Origin: Pseudomonas putida
Lineage (GTDB): Bacteria; Pseudomonadota; Gammaproteobacteria; Pseudomonadales; Pseudomonadaceae
DNA length: 64,000 nt
Assembly (NCBI RefSeq): GCF_002025705.1
Contig: NZ_CP018846.1
Location: forward strand, 1,851,501-1,915,500
Direction: 5' to 3'
The translations under genes and the position numbers were made by a program. The notes under the pieces are model-generated. The model was not told where the DNA came from, did no database searches, and worked only from the letters and a program-made list of their open reading frames with translations. Positions 16,830 to 25,629 of this stretch are shown in pieces. The first letter of the stretch is position 1; each line of letters starts with the position of its first letter.

Positions 16830-19279
16830 GTATTAAGCCTCCTGTATCATGTGATGTTGGCATGGAAAAGTTCGATCGAGCATCCGGGTCGATGTTAGAG
16901 CGAGCACTTTTCAATCACCGTGGCTGGGTGGTGTTGATATGCTTTGCTATCACCGTATTTCTGGGGTGGCAAGCATCCCACCTGACGTTGAATGCAAGCT
17001 TCGATAAAATGATTCCCAAGGATCACTCTTTCATCGTCAATTACAAAAAACACAGGGACGAACTGGCGGGGTTGGGTAATGCTGTACGTATAGCAGTGGT
17101 GAATCCGCAAGGCACCATTTACGACAAGCACTATCTGGATATGTTGCAGCAACTGAACGACGAAATTTATCTCCTGCCTGGTGTGGACCGTGCAGGTATG
17201 AAGTCGTTGTGGACTCCTTCGACCCGGTGGACCGGAGTGACTGAGGAGGGGCTTGAAGGCGGTGCAGTTATTCCCGATGGGTATGACGGTGAAGCTGAAA
17301 GCTTGAAGGCGCTTCGCCGGAATGTTGAACGTTCGAATGAAATTGGCCAGCTTGTGTCGTTTGATCAGCGCTCGAGTATTGTTTACGTTCCCTTGCTTGA
17401 AAAGTCGGCCGCAGGGGAGGTGCTCGACTACACAGCGTTCTCCGAGCAGCTTGAAGGGCTTCGCGCCAAGTACAGTACACAAGGCGTGGATATTCACATC
17501 ACGGGCTTTGCGAAGGTAATTGGTGACCTGATTGAGGGCTTGCGGCAGATACTTCTCTTCTTTGCCGCAGCGATTGCAATCACTACCGCAGTCCTTTACT
17601 GGTATACACGGTGTCTCAGAAGCACGGCGCTCGTCGTGGTCTGCTCCCTGGTCGCCGTCATTTGGCAGTTGGGTTTGCTGCCGATGTTGGGCTACGGCCT
17701 AGACCCTTACTCGATTCTGGTTCCGTTTCTGGTATTCGCTATTGGCATGAGCCATGGCGCGCAGAAGATGAACGGGATCATGCAGGACATCGGTCGTGGA
17801 ATGCACCGACTGGTGGCCGCACGCTTTACATTCCGCCGTCTATTCTTGGCAGGCCTCACCGCGCTGTTATGTGACGCTGTCGGCTTCGCAGTATTGATGA
17901 TTATCAAAATCCAGGTAATTCAAGATTTGGCGGTAATCGCCAGTCTTGGGGTCGCCGTGCTGATCCTTACCAACCTCATTTTGCTACCCATATTTTTATC
18001 TTATCTCGGCGTCAACGCCAGGGCAGCCCAGCGGAGTCTGAGGGCTGAAGAGACTCAAATCGAAGGGAAGACCAAGCATCCGTTTTGGACCTTTCTTGAT
18101 CTGTTTACACGGCGTCGCGGTGCGGTGATTTGCATCGCTGTGTCTGTCGGCTTGGCTGTGGGGGCGTTCCTCATAAGTTTGCACCTCAAAATTGGCGACC
18201 TAGATCCGGGCGCGCCAGAGTTGCGTGCTGACTCCAGGTACAATCAGGATGATGCATTCATGACCCGTAGCTATGGGGCCAGTAGTGACATCTTTGCCAT
18301 CATGGTGAAGACTCCCGCTGGTGAGTGCTCAGCTTATGAAACGCTGAAACTGGTGGACGATCTTGACTGGCAGCTCAGGGGGCTGCCTGGTGTGGAGTCT
18401 ACAAACTCATTGGCATTACTCAACCGCCGCATGCTGGTAGGGCTCTCGGAGGGCAACCCTAAATGGTATGACCTGGTAAACAACCAGGCCACCCTGAACA
18501 TGGTCACCGCCAATGCACCGCGTGGCCTCTACAACGATGACTGTAGCCTCTTGACGCTCTATGCCTACCTGAGCGATCACAAAGCGGATACGCTTTCGCG
18601 TGTAGTCGACACTGTTGAATCCTTCGCAGCCGCTAATAACACTGAACATGTGCAGTTCATGCTCGCGGCAGGTAGCGCGGGGATCGAGGCAGCCACGAAT
18701 ATCGTGGTTCAGAAGGCCAACCGCGTGATGCTCATGTGGGTCTACGGTGCAGTGATACTGCTGTGCCTGGTTACCTTCCGATCCTGGCGAGCCGTGTTGT
18801 GCGCAGTGTTACCACTCATGCTTACCTCCATCATGTGTGAAGCGTTGATGGTCGGGTTGGACATCGGTGTGAAAGTAGCCACGCTGCCGGTGATCGCATT
18901 GGGTGTCGGCATTGGTATCGACTATGCCCTGTACGTCATGAGCATCATGCTTGGTCATATGCGCCAGGGTGTCAGCCTTTCAGAAGCCTACTATCGCGCG
19001 TTGGTATCCACCGGGAAAGTTGTGATGCTGACCGGTATCACGTTGGCGATCGGCGTTGGAACCTGGATCTTCTCGCCCATTAAGTTCCAAGCAGACATGG
19101 GCATTTTGCTAGCCTTCATGTTTGTCTGGAACATGGTGGGCGCATTGGTGCTGTTGCCCGCTCTCGCATACTTCCTGCTTCCTGTGAAGGGCGGAGTAGG
19201 GGTAGCCGATACGGTGAAATGCGACCAGCACAAACTGGATAAAGAGCCGGTCACTCATCAGCACTGTACCGTGCATTGA
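16826..19279 (+). CDS. RND/MMPL-family transporter
   Basis: An 817-residue inner-membrane protein with two RND halves. Each has one membrane helix, a large periplasmic domain (about residues 50-230 and 450-620) and a group of five helices. Sequences such as ALGVGIGIDYALYVMSIMLGHMRQG and LVFAIGMSHGAQKMNGIMQD are typical of the sterol-sensing/MMPL-like branch (COG1033). These proteins move lipids, hopanoids or sterols. The start overlaps the YCF48-like gene (ATGA). With DUF1302, DUF1329 and the propeller protein it forms a four-gene envelope transport unit. A strong terminator follows. Confidence 0.88.
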   Translation: MSIKPPVSCDVGMEKFDRASGSMLERALFNHRGWVVLICFAITVFLGWQASHLTLNASFDKMIPKDHSFIVNYKKHRDELAGLGNAVRIAVVNPQGTIYDKHYLDMLQQLNDEIYLLPGVDRAGMKSLWTPSTRWTGVTEEGLEGGAVIPDGYDGEAESLKALRRNVERSNEIGQLVSFDQRSSIVYVPLLEKSAAGEVLDYTAFSEQLEGLRAKYSTQGVDIHITGFAKVIGDLIEGLRQILLFFAAAIAITTAVLYWYTRCLRSTALVVVCSLVAVIWQLGLLPMLGYGLDPYSILVPFLVFAIGMSHGAQKMNGIMQDIGRGMHRLVAARFTFRRLFLAGLTALLCDAVGFAVLMIIKIQVIQDLAVIASLGVAVLILTNLILLPIFLSYLGVNARAAQRSLRAEETQIEGKTKHPFWTFLDLFTRRRGAVICIAVSVGLAVGAFLISLHLKIGDLDPGAPELRADSRYNQDDAFMTRSYGASSDIFAIMVKTPAGECSAYETLKLVDDLDWQLRGLPGVESTNSLALLNRRMLVGLSEGNPKWYDLVNNQATLNMVTANAPRGLYNDDCSLLTLYAYLSDHKADTLSRVVDTVESFAAANNTEHVQFMLAAGSAGIEAATNIVVQKANRVMLMWVYGAVILLCLVTFRSWRAVLCAVLPLMLTSIMCEALMVGLDIGVKVATLPVIALGVGIGIDYALYVMSIMLGHMRQGVSLSEAYYRALVSTGKVVMLTGITLAIGVGTWIFSPIKFQADMGILLAFMFVWNMVGALVLLPALAYFLLPVKGGVGVADTVKCDQHKLDKEPVTHQHCTVH

Positions 19280-19339
19280 TAGGTGCGGAGCAGGGCTCGG
19301 TGGTGTGAGTTTATCTAGCCTTTAATCTGCAAGCTTTAC

Positions 19340-19393
19340 CCGGGTGATCCGCTGTACTGATTAGACAGCGGATCACCCGGTGAAGCTTTTTTT
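19340..19393 (+). terminator. Strong intrinsic terminator closing the first catabolic block
   Basis: A 16-bp perfect stem (19340-19355 with 19365-19380, core GGGTGATCCGCTGT) is followed by seven T residues at 19387-19393. It lies between the RND gene and the convergent LysR gene. Confidence 0.9.
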
Positions 19394-19423
19394 CTAATGA
19401 CGGGTTGGTTTTTCGAGATTTCG

Positions 19424-20329
19424 CTAAAGGGTCTCGGCGGTTTCGGCGATGAGATGCCGGAGCCAGGTTAAGCCAGGATCATGCTGCTGGTATTTGTTCC
19501 ACTGCATTGCGATCGTCAGCTTTGGTGCTTCCCAGGGCAGCGGCAGAATTTGTAACGGTAGGTAGGCAACCCAAAGCTCTGCAAGCCGGCGATGCATCGT
19601 TGCGAGACGATTGGTACCAATGAGGAAGGCTGGGACGCTGTTGAAGGTGGTGGTGATCACGTCACAACGCCGCTCAACACTGAATTTTTGCAAAAACCAC
19701 TCATCCACACTCGGGGTTCTTCGTTCCCCCCACCTGACGAGTACGTGACTCATTAGCTTGTACTGCTCAAAGCTAAGTTTTCCACGGTCTAGCGGAAAAT
19801 CATTGCTGGCTACACACACAAACTCTTCTTCGAAAAGCGCTTGCGACGGGTGCTCAGGAGTTATCTGGAGATCAGGCAGCAGCAAAAGATCCATTTCGCC
19901 ACGTTCAATTTGATCGGCAGGATTGTTGTGCGGTGAAAACAGTTCGATGGAGCAGAGCGGGGCGACCTGGTTCATGCGCCGACTGACTTCGGGTATCAGC
20001 ACCGTGCCGACATAGTCCGACACGATCAGGCTGAACTTCCGGTTCGACTCACCAGGGTTGAACAATGATCGATTTTCCAGCGTAGCTTTCATTTGAATCA
20101 ACAGGTCGCGGATCGGCTGCACGAGTCCTTCACCGATTGGTGTCCGCACCATTTTACGGCCAACTTGGACGAGGAGATCGTCCTCGAAGTAATCACGCAA
20201 ACGTGCTAGCGCTGCGCTTGTAGCCGGTTGACTCAGGTGCAAGCGTTCACCCGCCCGGGTGATGTTTTGCTCTGTGAGCAGGACGTCGAGAACGACAAGC
20301 AGATTTAGGTCTAGACCGTAGAAACGCAT
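19424..20329 (-). CDS. LysR-family regulator of the NodD/NahR type
   Basis: A 301-residue regulator whose N-terminus (MRFYGLDLNLLVVLDVLL, then TRAGERLHLSQPATSAALARLRDYF) is the pattern shared by NodD, NahR/DntR and related LysR proteins that answer to flavonoids or aromatic acids. The effector domain covers residues about 95-295. The gene is divergent from the SMP-30/dioxygenase operon, the usual arrangement for an activator of that operon. A near-perfect palindrome lies in the shared promoter region. In Herbaspirillum the naringenin operon is controlled by the LysR protein FdeR, so an aromatic or flavonoid inducer is a reasonable guess, not a demonstration. Confidence 0.85.
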   Translation of the reverse strand: MRFYGLDLNLLVVLDVLLTEQNITRAGERLHLSQPATSAALARLRDYFEDDLLVQVGRKMVRTPIGEGLVQPIRDLLIQMKATLENRSLFNPGESNRKFSLIVSDYVGTVLIPEVSRRMNQVAPLCSIELFSPHNNPADQIERGEMDLLLLPDLQITPEHPSQALFEEEFVCVASNDFPLDRGKLSFEQYKLMSHVLVRWGERRTPSVDEWFLQKFSVERRCDVITTTFNSVPAFLIGTNRLATMHRRLAELWVAYLPLQILPLPWEAPKLTIAMQWNKYQQHDPGLTWLRHLIAETAETL

Positions 20330-20421
20330 AGGTTTTTGCTCTCTTTAGCTGTACCGCCATTCACCAGCAGGACGCCATTTCTTGTTGATTTATTGAGATT
20401 TAGGCACAGAAGGGGATTTTT

Positions 20422-20448
20422 TACAATCCATGGGATTTATGGGTTGTA
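20422..20448. promoter_or_regulatory. Candidate LysR operator in the divergent promoter
   Basis: TACAATCCAT (20422-20431) and ATGGGTTGTA (20439-20448) form a 27-base dyad with 10-base arms, a 7-base spacer and one mismatch. It lies in the 251-base region between the LysR start (20329) and the SMP-30 start (20581). Size, symmetry and place fit a LysR recognition site. Confidence 0.6.
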
Positions 20449-20580
20449 TGTAAATTTAGAATTTCCCGAATGCCTCGGCCTTGAGTAATTTGTACCCTGA
20501 AAAGCAAAGTCACTCAGCAGTGAATCCCCGCAGCGTTCAGGGATTGGATTCTTCGCTTGACGAGGAAGGAGAAAATAAAA

Positions 20581-21597
20581 GTGAGGCAAAACCCACTCGT
20601 AGGTTGGCAAGTTGATAGGTCGAAGATCCATTTCGTGGGTCACGATCTTCAGCGCCCGGAGTGCATCATCGCGCAACCCAATGGAACTCTTTGGACGGCG
20701 GATGCACGCGGCGGTGTAATGCGGATTGACCCGGATGGGAGCCAGAAGCTAGTTGCTCCTCCTTTGGCGGCCGCGGTGGAGACCACGTTTGAGCAACGGT
20801 ATGTTCAATCCCGAGACCAATCCCTGCCTAACGGCCTCGCATTAACGCCAGGTGGAGACTTCATCGTCTGCAATTGGGGTACGGAACGAATCGAGCGCTT
20901 GACCTCTTCGGGAAAGGTCGAAGTGCTTTTCGATACCGTCGCGGGACGCCCGTTGGGCAAAACAAATTTTCCACTCCTCGACTCAAAAGGGCGTATTTGG
21001 TTCACCGTCACTACCGTCATGCAGCCTTGGACAGACTCGATCAATGCGCGAGCGCTGGATGGTTATATCGGCGTGATTGATGAGAGCGGAATTCGGATTG
21101 TCGCGGAAGGGTTCGGTGGCACCAACGAAATCCGCTTCGATGATCGAGAGGAGTGGCTATACGTTGTTGAAAGCAATTCCCGTCGTATTTCCCGTCTCCG
21201 TGTGGGCCCAGGAGCCACCCTTTCCGATCGGGAAGTGTATGGCCCTCAAGAGCTTGAAGGTTTCCCTGACGGTTTCGCCTTCGACAGCTTTGGAAATCTC
21301 TGGGTAACGCTGGTGATGACCGACAAGTTAATTGCCATCACTCCCGAAGGTGACGTACTGACGCTGCTTGATGACGGGAATTCGGAAGCAACAGCAAAAC
21401 TGAATCATCACTTTGCGAGTAGGACGTTAACGCCGGAGATCATGGCCGCGGCACGAGGCGAATTGGCGCCTTGGATGGCCAGCATCACGTTTGGCGGGCC
21501 GGATCTCAAAACTGTCTACCTCGGTAGCCTGCAAGGGACCCGCATTCCAGCGTTTACCGCGCCTTTGGCCGGTCAACCGCTTATCCACTGGCGTTAA
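20581..21597 (+). CDS. SMP-30/gluconolactonase-like hydrolase
   Basis: A 338-residue six-bladed propeller of the SMP-30/gluconolaconase/LRE family. Motifs include RPECIIAQPNGTLWTADARGGVMRIDPDG, LPNGLALTPGGDFIVCNWGTERIERL and FPDGFAFDSFGNLWVTLV, with Glu, Asn and Asp residues that bind the catalytic metal in relatives. Enzymes of this fold hydrolyse lactones. GTG 20581 is chosen because AAGGAG stands 9-10 bases upstream; a TTG at 20557 is unsupported. As the first gene of the LysR-controlled operon, it may open a lactone or enol-lactone intermediate. Confidence 0.85.
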   Translation: MRQNPLVGWQVDRSKIHFVGHDLQRPECIIAQPNGTLWTADARGGVMRIDPDGSQKLVAPPLAAAVETTFEQRYVQSRDQSLPNGLALTPGGDFIVCNWGTERIERLTSSGKVEVLFDTVAGRPLGKTNFPLLDSKGRIWFTVTTVMQPWTDSINARALDGYIGVIDESGIRIVAEGFGGTNEIRFDDREEWLYVVESNSRRISRLRVGPGATLSDREVYGPQELEGFPDGFAFDSFGNLWVTLVMTDKLIAITPEGDVLTLLDDGNSEATAKLNHHFASRTLTPEIMAAARGELAPWMASITFGGPDLKTVYLGSLQGTRIPAFTAPLAGQPLIHWR

Positions 21598-21653
21598 TCA
21601 CTATGAGGCCTGCTTGGAACGTGCCTGGCAGATCGCAGAGCAATGGAGAATTT

Positions 21654-22586
21654 ATGAACATTGTTGGACTAGAGAAGCTGGTTTTCGGTGTCGATGACAT
21701 TCCGGCAGCGCACCAGTATTTGTTGGACTACGGCCTCGAGGCTACCGATTATGACCCAGCATACGGTGGCACCTATGTGGCTCTCGATGGCACGGGCCTG
21801 GTGGTCCGTCGTGGCGACGAAGCTAGCTTGCCGCCGTCACCGCCGGGTGTAACGTCTCCCAGCCTGCGAGAAACAGTGTACGGCGTTGCGGATGAGTCCA
21901 CTCTGAGGGATATCAAAGCGCTTCTCAGCAGTGACCGGGAGGTGTGGGAGGATGCTGATGGTGCGGTGCACTGTATTGACGATGGTGGGTTTGCGATCGC
22001 CTTTATGGTCACCCAGCGCCATAGCTACGACGCTCGATATCTCGGCTTCAATGTGCCAGGGCAAGCGCCAGGTCGTGCACTGAATGACTGCGCAGCCAAT
22101 CCTGACGAGGTCATCAAACCTCGCTCGCTGTCCCACGTGGTCTATTTCGTAGAGGACGCGGAAAAAGCGGAGGCTTTTTACGCCCGCCTGGGGTTTGTCG
22201 TTACTGACAAATTCAACCATCTCGGCCCCTTCATGCGGCCAGCGGGCACTACTGATCACCACACCTTGTTCATGATTCAGCGGCATAACGACCATATGGT
22301 CGGCTGCAATCACTTCACGTTCCACTTCGGTTCGGCGGGTGAAGTTCTTCAGCATGGCTGGAATTTTGTCAAGAAAGGGTATCGCAGCTTCTGGGGGCCT
22401 GGCCGTCACGTCTTTGGCAGTAATTTCTTCTGGTATTTCAACAGCCCATTCGGTGCGGTCATGGAGATGGACGCAGACATGGATCTGCATGATGAGCACT
22501 GGGTCGCCCGTGTCATGGACCCTGGTGCGGATAATTCCCAGATCTTCCTTTTCGACGCGGTCGATAAGTGGGCGCCCGGCGGGTGA
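21654..22586 (+). CDS. Two-domain VOC extradiol ring-cleavage dioxygenase
   Basis: A 310-residue protein of two VOC (glyoxalase/bleomycin/dioxygenase) domains, the usual length for type I extradiol dioxygenases. The C-terminal domain keeps a plausible 2-His-1-carboxylate iron site: H161 (LSHVVYFV), H220 (CNHFTFHF) and E271 (GAVMEMDAD). The N-terminal domain lacks such residues, as in the 2,3-dihydroxybiphenyl dioxygenase family. It should cleave a catechol or hydroxylated ring next to the diol. ATG 21654 has GGAGA upstream. It overlaps the Rieske gene by 4 bases. In naringenin degradation FdeC has this role; here the substrate is unproven. Confidence 0.82.
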   Translation: MNIVGLEKLVFGVDDIPAAHQYLLDYGLEATDYDPAYGGTYVALDGTGLVVRRGDEASLPPSPPGVTSPSLRETVYGVADESTLRDIKALLSSDREVWEDADGAVHCIDDGGFAIAFMVTQRHSYDARYLGFNVPGQAPGRALNDCAANPDEVIKPRSLSHVVYFVEDAEKAEAFYARLGFVVTDKFNHLGPFMRPAGTTDHHTLFMIQRHNDHMVGCNHFTFHFGSAGEVLQHGWNFVKKGYRSFWGPGRHVFGSNFFWYFNSPFGAVMEMDADMDLHDEHWVARVMDPGADNSQIFLFDAVDKWAPGG

Positions 22587-22960
22587 GGCACGGAGTAGAG
22601 GGGCATGACCGTTTCCTTTGCTATCTGCATGAAATACCTCAAGGGCAGGCGAAGGGACTTTGGCGAGACGGTGGCCAAGACCTAGTTTTCGCTGTGCGTA
22701 AGGAAGAACAGCTTTTTATTTGGGTTAATTCCTGTCCGCATAATTACCGTCCGTTGGAGTATCGCCAAGATCAGTTCCTGTCAGGGAATGGTGAACATAT
22801 TATCTGTTATGCACATTCGGCGCACTTCAGTATTGAGGACGGTTCTTGCTTTTCAGGACCATGCTTTGGCAAGCGACTGCTGCCTGTAAGTTATAGGCTT
22901 GGGCTAGATGGGAGCATATGGGTTTCTAACCTGCTGCCAAATATGACTAGTGAGATCTAG
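22583..22960 (+). CDS. Rieske [2Fe-2S] protein, ferredoxin-like
   Basis: A protein of about 125 residues with the Rieske signature CPH (NSCPHNYRPLEY) and CYAH (IICYAHSAHFSIEDG), which bind a [2Fe-2S] cluster with two Cys and two His. The rest is the compact Rieske ferredoxin fold (RFLCYLHEIPQGQAKGL; GPCFGKRLLPVSYRLGLDGSIWV). The GTG at 22583 overlaps the dioxygenase stop (GTGA), suggesting coupled translation. No large oxygenase subunit is nearby, so it does not look like part of a ring-hydroxylating dioxygenase. It may reactivate or feed electrons to the extradiol dioxygenase; FdeD of the fde operon is a comparable case by my recollection. Confidence 0.85.
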   Translation: MRHGVEGHDRFLCYLHEIPQGQAKGLWRDGGQDLVFAVRKEEQLFIWVNSCPHNYRPLEYRQDQFLSGNGEHIICYAHSAHFSIEDGSCFSGPCFGKRLLPVSYRLGLDGSIWVSNLLPNMTSEI

Positions 22961-23001
22961 GTCCAGCAGTTTTTAAAATATTCTTTACGAGGATTGGGAT
23001 A

Positions 23002-24165
23002 ATGTTTCAGTATTTTCCTACGAACTATGTATGGAGCTTGTCAGCGATGATTGCCCTTACATCTGGGGGCAATATCGGCGAAGTTGATGCGATGTGCGCA
23101 CCGCTTCTAGAGGCCGCACAGGCTGGCGATGACCCAGGTACTCAAGCATTTCATCAGGCTTGGCGGGCTGGAGGCGAAAACCTGGTTGGGCTTGCTACCG
23201 AAGATCTCGCAGCAGGCCGCGGCCGTTCCGCAGGTGAGAAATTTGCGCGCGCAGCGCTCTATTTAGGCATTGCCGAAAGGATGCTCGCGCACGGGGACGA
23301 GGAGCGATCAACTTTGTATGCTCGCTCTCTGGAGCTGTTTGCGCAGAGCCGCCTGCTTACGCGAGAGAACTGCGTACGCGTTGAAATTCCTTACGAGCAT
23401 GCTTCCATCAGTGGTTTGTACGTGCGCGCCGAAGGTCTCAGTGCAGGGGAATCGTCTCCCGTCGTCGTGGTCATGAACGGCCTCGACAGTACAAAGGAAA
23501 TGCTGCAAAAAAACGTAATTTGTACGCAGCTGGCACAACGCGGCTTGTCAGTACTTTTCATTGATCAACCTGGTACCGGCGAGGCTCTGCGTCTCCATGG
23601 CATGCCGGCGGTGCACAACACTGAGGTTTGGGCATCGCGCGTCGTTGATTGGCTAGAGCAACAGCCAGGCATTGACCCGGACCGTATCGGTGCCTTGGGT
23701 GTGTCTCTCGGCGGTTACTACTGCCCTCGGGCGGTCGCATTTGAACCACGGTTCGCATGTGGTGCGGTTTGGGGCGCCAACCACGATTGGCGGGAAGTCC
23801 AGCAAGCACGGCTGAATCGTGAAGGAGAGAATCCGGTACCCCATTACTGGAAACACGTTCAGTGGGTGTTCGGTGCTCGCGATATGGATGACTTCTTCGC
23901 CAAAGCCGAAAATATGCACCTGAATGGGGTATTGGATCGCATCCGCGTGCCGTTCCTGGTCACGCATGGCGACAATGATCGACAGATCCCACTGCGCTAT
24001 GCCCATCAAACTTACGAACAGCTGACCAATTGCCCTGACAAAAAACTCGTGATCTTCACCGCTCGAGAAGGGGGCGTTGAACACTGCTCGCTAGACAATC
24101 CCTGCAACGCAGGCGGCCAGATAGCTGACTGGCTGGCTGAGAAGCTCGGCGGAACAACCAACTAA
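23002..24165 (+). CDS. Alpha/beta-fold C-C bond hydrolase (DHPON-hydrolase-like)
   Basis: A 387-residue protein with an N-terminal helical region of about 120 residues and a C-terminal alpha/beta hydrolase domain. The catalytic triad is visible: S235 in GVSLGGYY, D326 in THGDNDRQIP and H361 in GVEHCSLDNP. The extended N-terminal part and the oxyanion region VVVVMNGLDSTKEML resemble 2,6-dihydroxypseudooxynicotine hydrolase and related proteins (DUF1100 group) that break carbon-carbon bonds in acyl-phenol type substrates. In this operon it would hydrolyse a ring-cleavage product or a beta-diketone side chain. ATG 23002 has an AGGATTGG site upstream. Confidence 0.8.
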   Translation: MFQYFPTNYVWSLSAMIALTSGGNIGEVDAMCAPLLEAAQAGDDPGTQAFHQAWRAGGENLVGLATEDLAAGRGRSAGEKFARAALYLGIAERMLAHGDEERSTLYARSLELFAQSRLLTRENCVRVEIPYEHASISGLYVRAEGLSAGESSPVVVVMNGLDSTKEMLQKNVICTQLAQRGLSVLFIDQPGTGEALRLHGMPAVHNTEVWASRVVDWLEQQPGIDPDRIGALGVSLGGYYCPRAVAFEPRFACGAVWGANHDWREVQQARLNREGENPVPHYWKHVQWVFGARDMDDFFAKAENMHLNGVLDRIRVPFLVTHGDNDRQIPLRYAHQTYEQLTNCPDKKLVIFTAREGGVEHCSLDNPCNAGGQIADWLAEKLGGTTN

Positions 24166-24198
24166 AAAAATAATAGCGGTATTCTGTGGAGAATCGCC

Positions 24199-25332
24199 AT
24201 GGCGTTAGTTAACAAAGCTTTGGTTGTAGGGGGTGGTATTGGTGGCATGTGTGCCGCTATCCAGCTCAGCAAATTGGGAATTGAGGTTGACCTCGTTGAG
24301 GTCAACCCTCATTGGGCGCCAGACGGTGCCGGGATCACGATTAGCGGGCCTACGCTTCGAGCGTTGCGGCAAATCGGTGTCGTTGACCAAGTGCTTCAGC
24401 ATGGAGGCTCCTGGCGCGCCATCGACCTCTGTGATGTCAACGGCGAATTGCTGCGCACTCTGCCCATGGCACCCACCACAGATGCAGAGGATCTTCCTCC
24501 GGCGGCTGGCATCCTGCGTCCGGTGCTGGCAGGTATCCTTGCCGAAGCCACTAAAGCAAGTGGTGTGCAGGTTCGCTTGGGAACGACGCTGACGACTCTG
24601 GTGCAGGATGCGGACGGGGTTGACGTCGTGTTTGCTGATGGCTCGAAGACTCGCTATGACTTGGTCATCGGTGCTGACGGCATCAATTCAGCGATTCGGA
24701 AATTCGTCATTCCTGATTTCGGTGGTCCCCAATTCACAGGGCAAGGCTCCTGGCGGGCCGTTGTGCCCCGGCAGCGAGAGAACTCCACCATTTACCTCGG
24801 CAGTCACGTCAAGGCGGGGATGAACCCCATCAGTGACAAAGAATGCTATCTCTTCCTCCTGGACAAGCGCCCGGGTTTGGACTTTATCCCGCAGGAGGAT
24901 TGGCCTCGTTGTCTGGCTGAACTGCTTGAGGAGTTCAACGGTCCGTTAGGCGGTATTAGACGCGGCCTCCTTGACGGCACCCTCGAGCATCCACGTCTGC
25001 TCTACCGCCCGTTGGCCGGTCACATGATTCCTGGTCCTTGGCACAAAGGCCGAATTGTTTTGTTGGGGGATGCCGTTCATGCCACTACTCCGCATCTCGC
25101 TTCCGGCGCAGGGATTGCGGTAGAGGCAGCAATCGTCCTCGCTGAAGAGCTTGCGTCCCGGCGCACGTTGGAGGGCGCGCTAATCGCCTACGTTGGTCGT
25201 CACTATGATCGTGCCAATTTGGTGGTGACTGCTTCTGGGAAGTTGGGCGAGCTTGAAAAGGCTGGCGGGTCCGCGGAAGAACACTCCCGCATCATGGTTT
25301 CTGCCCAAGAAGCCCTGAGGGCGCCGATTTAG
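24199..25332 (+). CDS. FAD-dependent aromatic hydroxylase (class A monooxygenase)
   Basis: A 377-residue flavoprotein monooxygenase. It has the Rossmann motif GGGIGG at residues 11-16, the motif VIGADGINSAIR in the middle (DG motif) and the FAD ribityl motif VLLGDAVHATTPHLASGAGIAVEAA. These define the class A (UbiH/PobA-type) hydroxylases that use NAD(P)H and O2 to add a hydroxyl to a phenolic ring. It lies four genes from the ring-cleavage dioxygenase and is the likely supplier of the diol that enzyme cuts, as FdeE does for naringenin. The product and substrate need biochemical proof. Confidence 0.87.
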   Translation: MALVNKALVVGGGIGGMCAAIQLSKLGIEVDLVEVNPHWAPDGAGITISGPTLRALRQIGVVDQVLQHGGSWRAIDLCDVNGELLRTLPMAPTTDAEDLPPAAGILRPVLAGILAEATKASGVQVRLGTTLTTLVQDADGVDVVFADGSKTRYDLVIGADGINSAIRKFVIPDFGGPQFTGQGSWRAVVPRQRENSTIYLGSHVKAGMNPISDKECYLFLLDKRPGLDFIPQEDWPRCLAELLEEFNGPLGGIRRGLLDGTLEHPRLLYRPLAGHMIPGPWHKGRIVLLGDAVHATTPHLASGAGIAVEAAIVLAEELASRRTLEGALIAYVGRHYDRANLVVTASGKLGELEKAGGSAEEHSRIMVSAQEALRAPI

Positions 25333-25356
25333 GGCAGGGCGTCTGTTAGGTACGCC

Positions 25357-25375
25357 GGCCCGCTTGGGGCGGGCC
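25357..25375 (+). terminator. GC hairpin after the hydroxylase gene
   Basis: GGCCCGC (25357-25363) and GCGGGCC (25369-25375) form a 7-bp stem 25 bases after the hydroxylase stop, without a clear T-tract. It marks the only long gap (about 297 bases, 25333-25629) in the LysR-controlled gene string. The rest of the gap is AT-rich with no gene, so a second promoter before the CMD gene is plausible. Confidence 0.45.
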
Positions 25376-25629
25376 TGTGCTTGCAAAGGGTTAAGGTATT
25401 TGTTCGGTGGATATGTCCAATTCTAACAAATGATTTCTCTGATGCAGGTCAAGTCGTTATTTTGTAGTTAACACGTACCCAGCTCTAATTGAGCCAGTCA
25501 TGGCGGAATCTTGTTGTCGAGTTCAGTTCGCTTGAATTGCGACTGGCATTTCCAGGCCGCTCTGAAGAGTCCTGTGCGTGCAATATGCATGTGCCTTTAT
25601 TTAAAAGATTCTGACTCCAGGAGAGTGGA

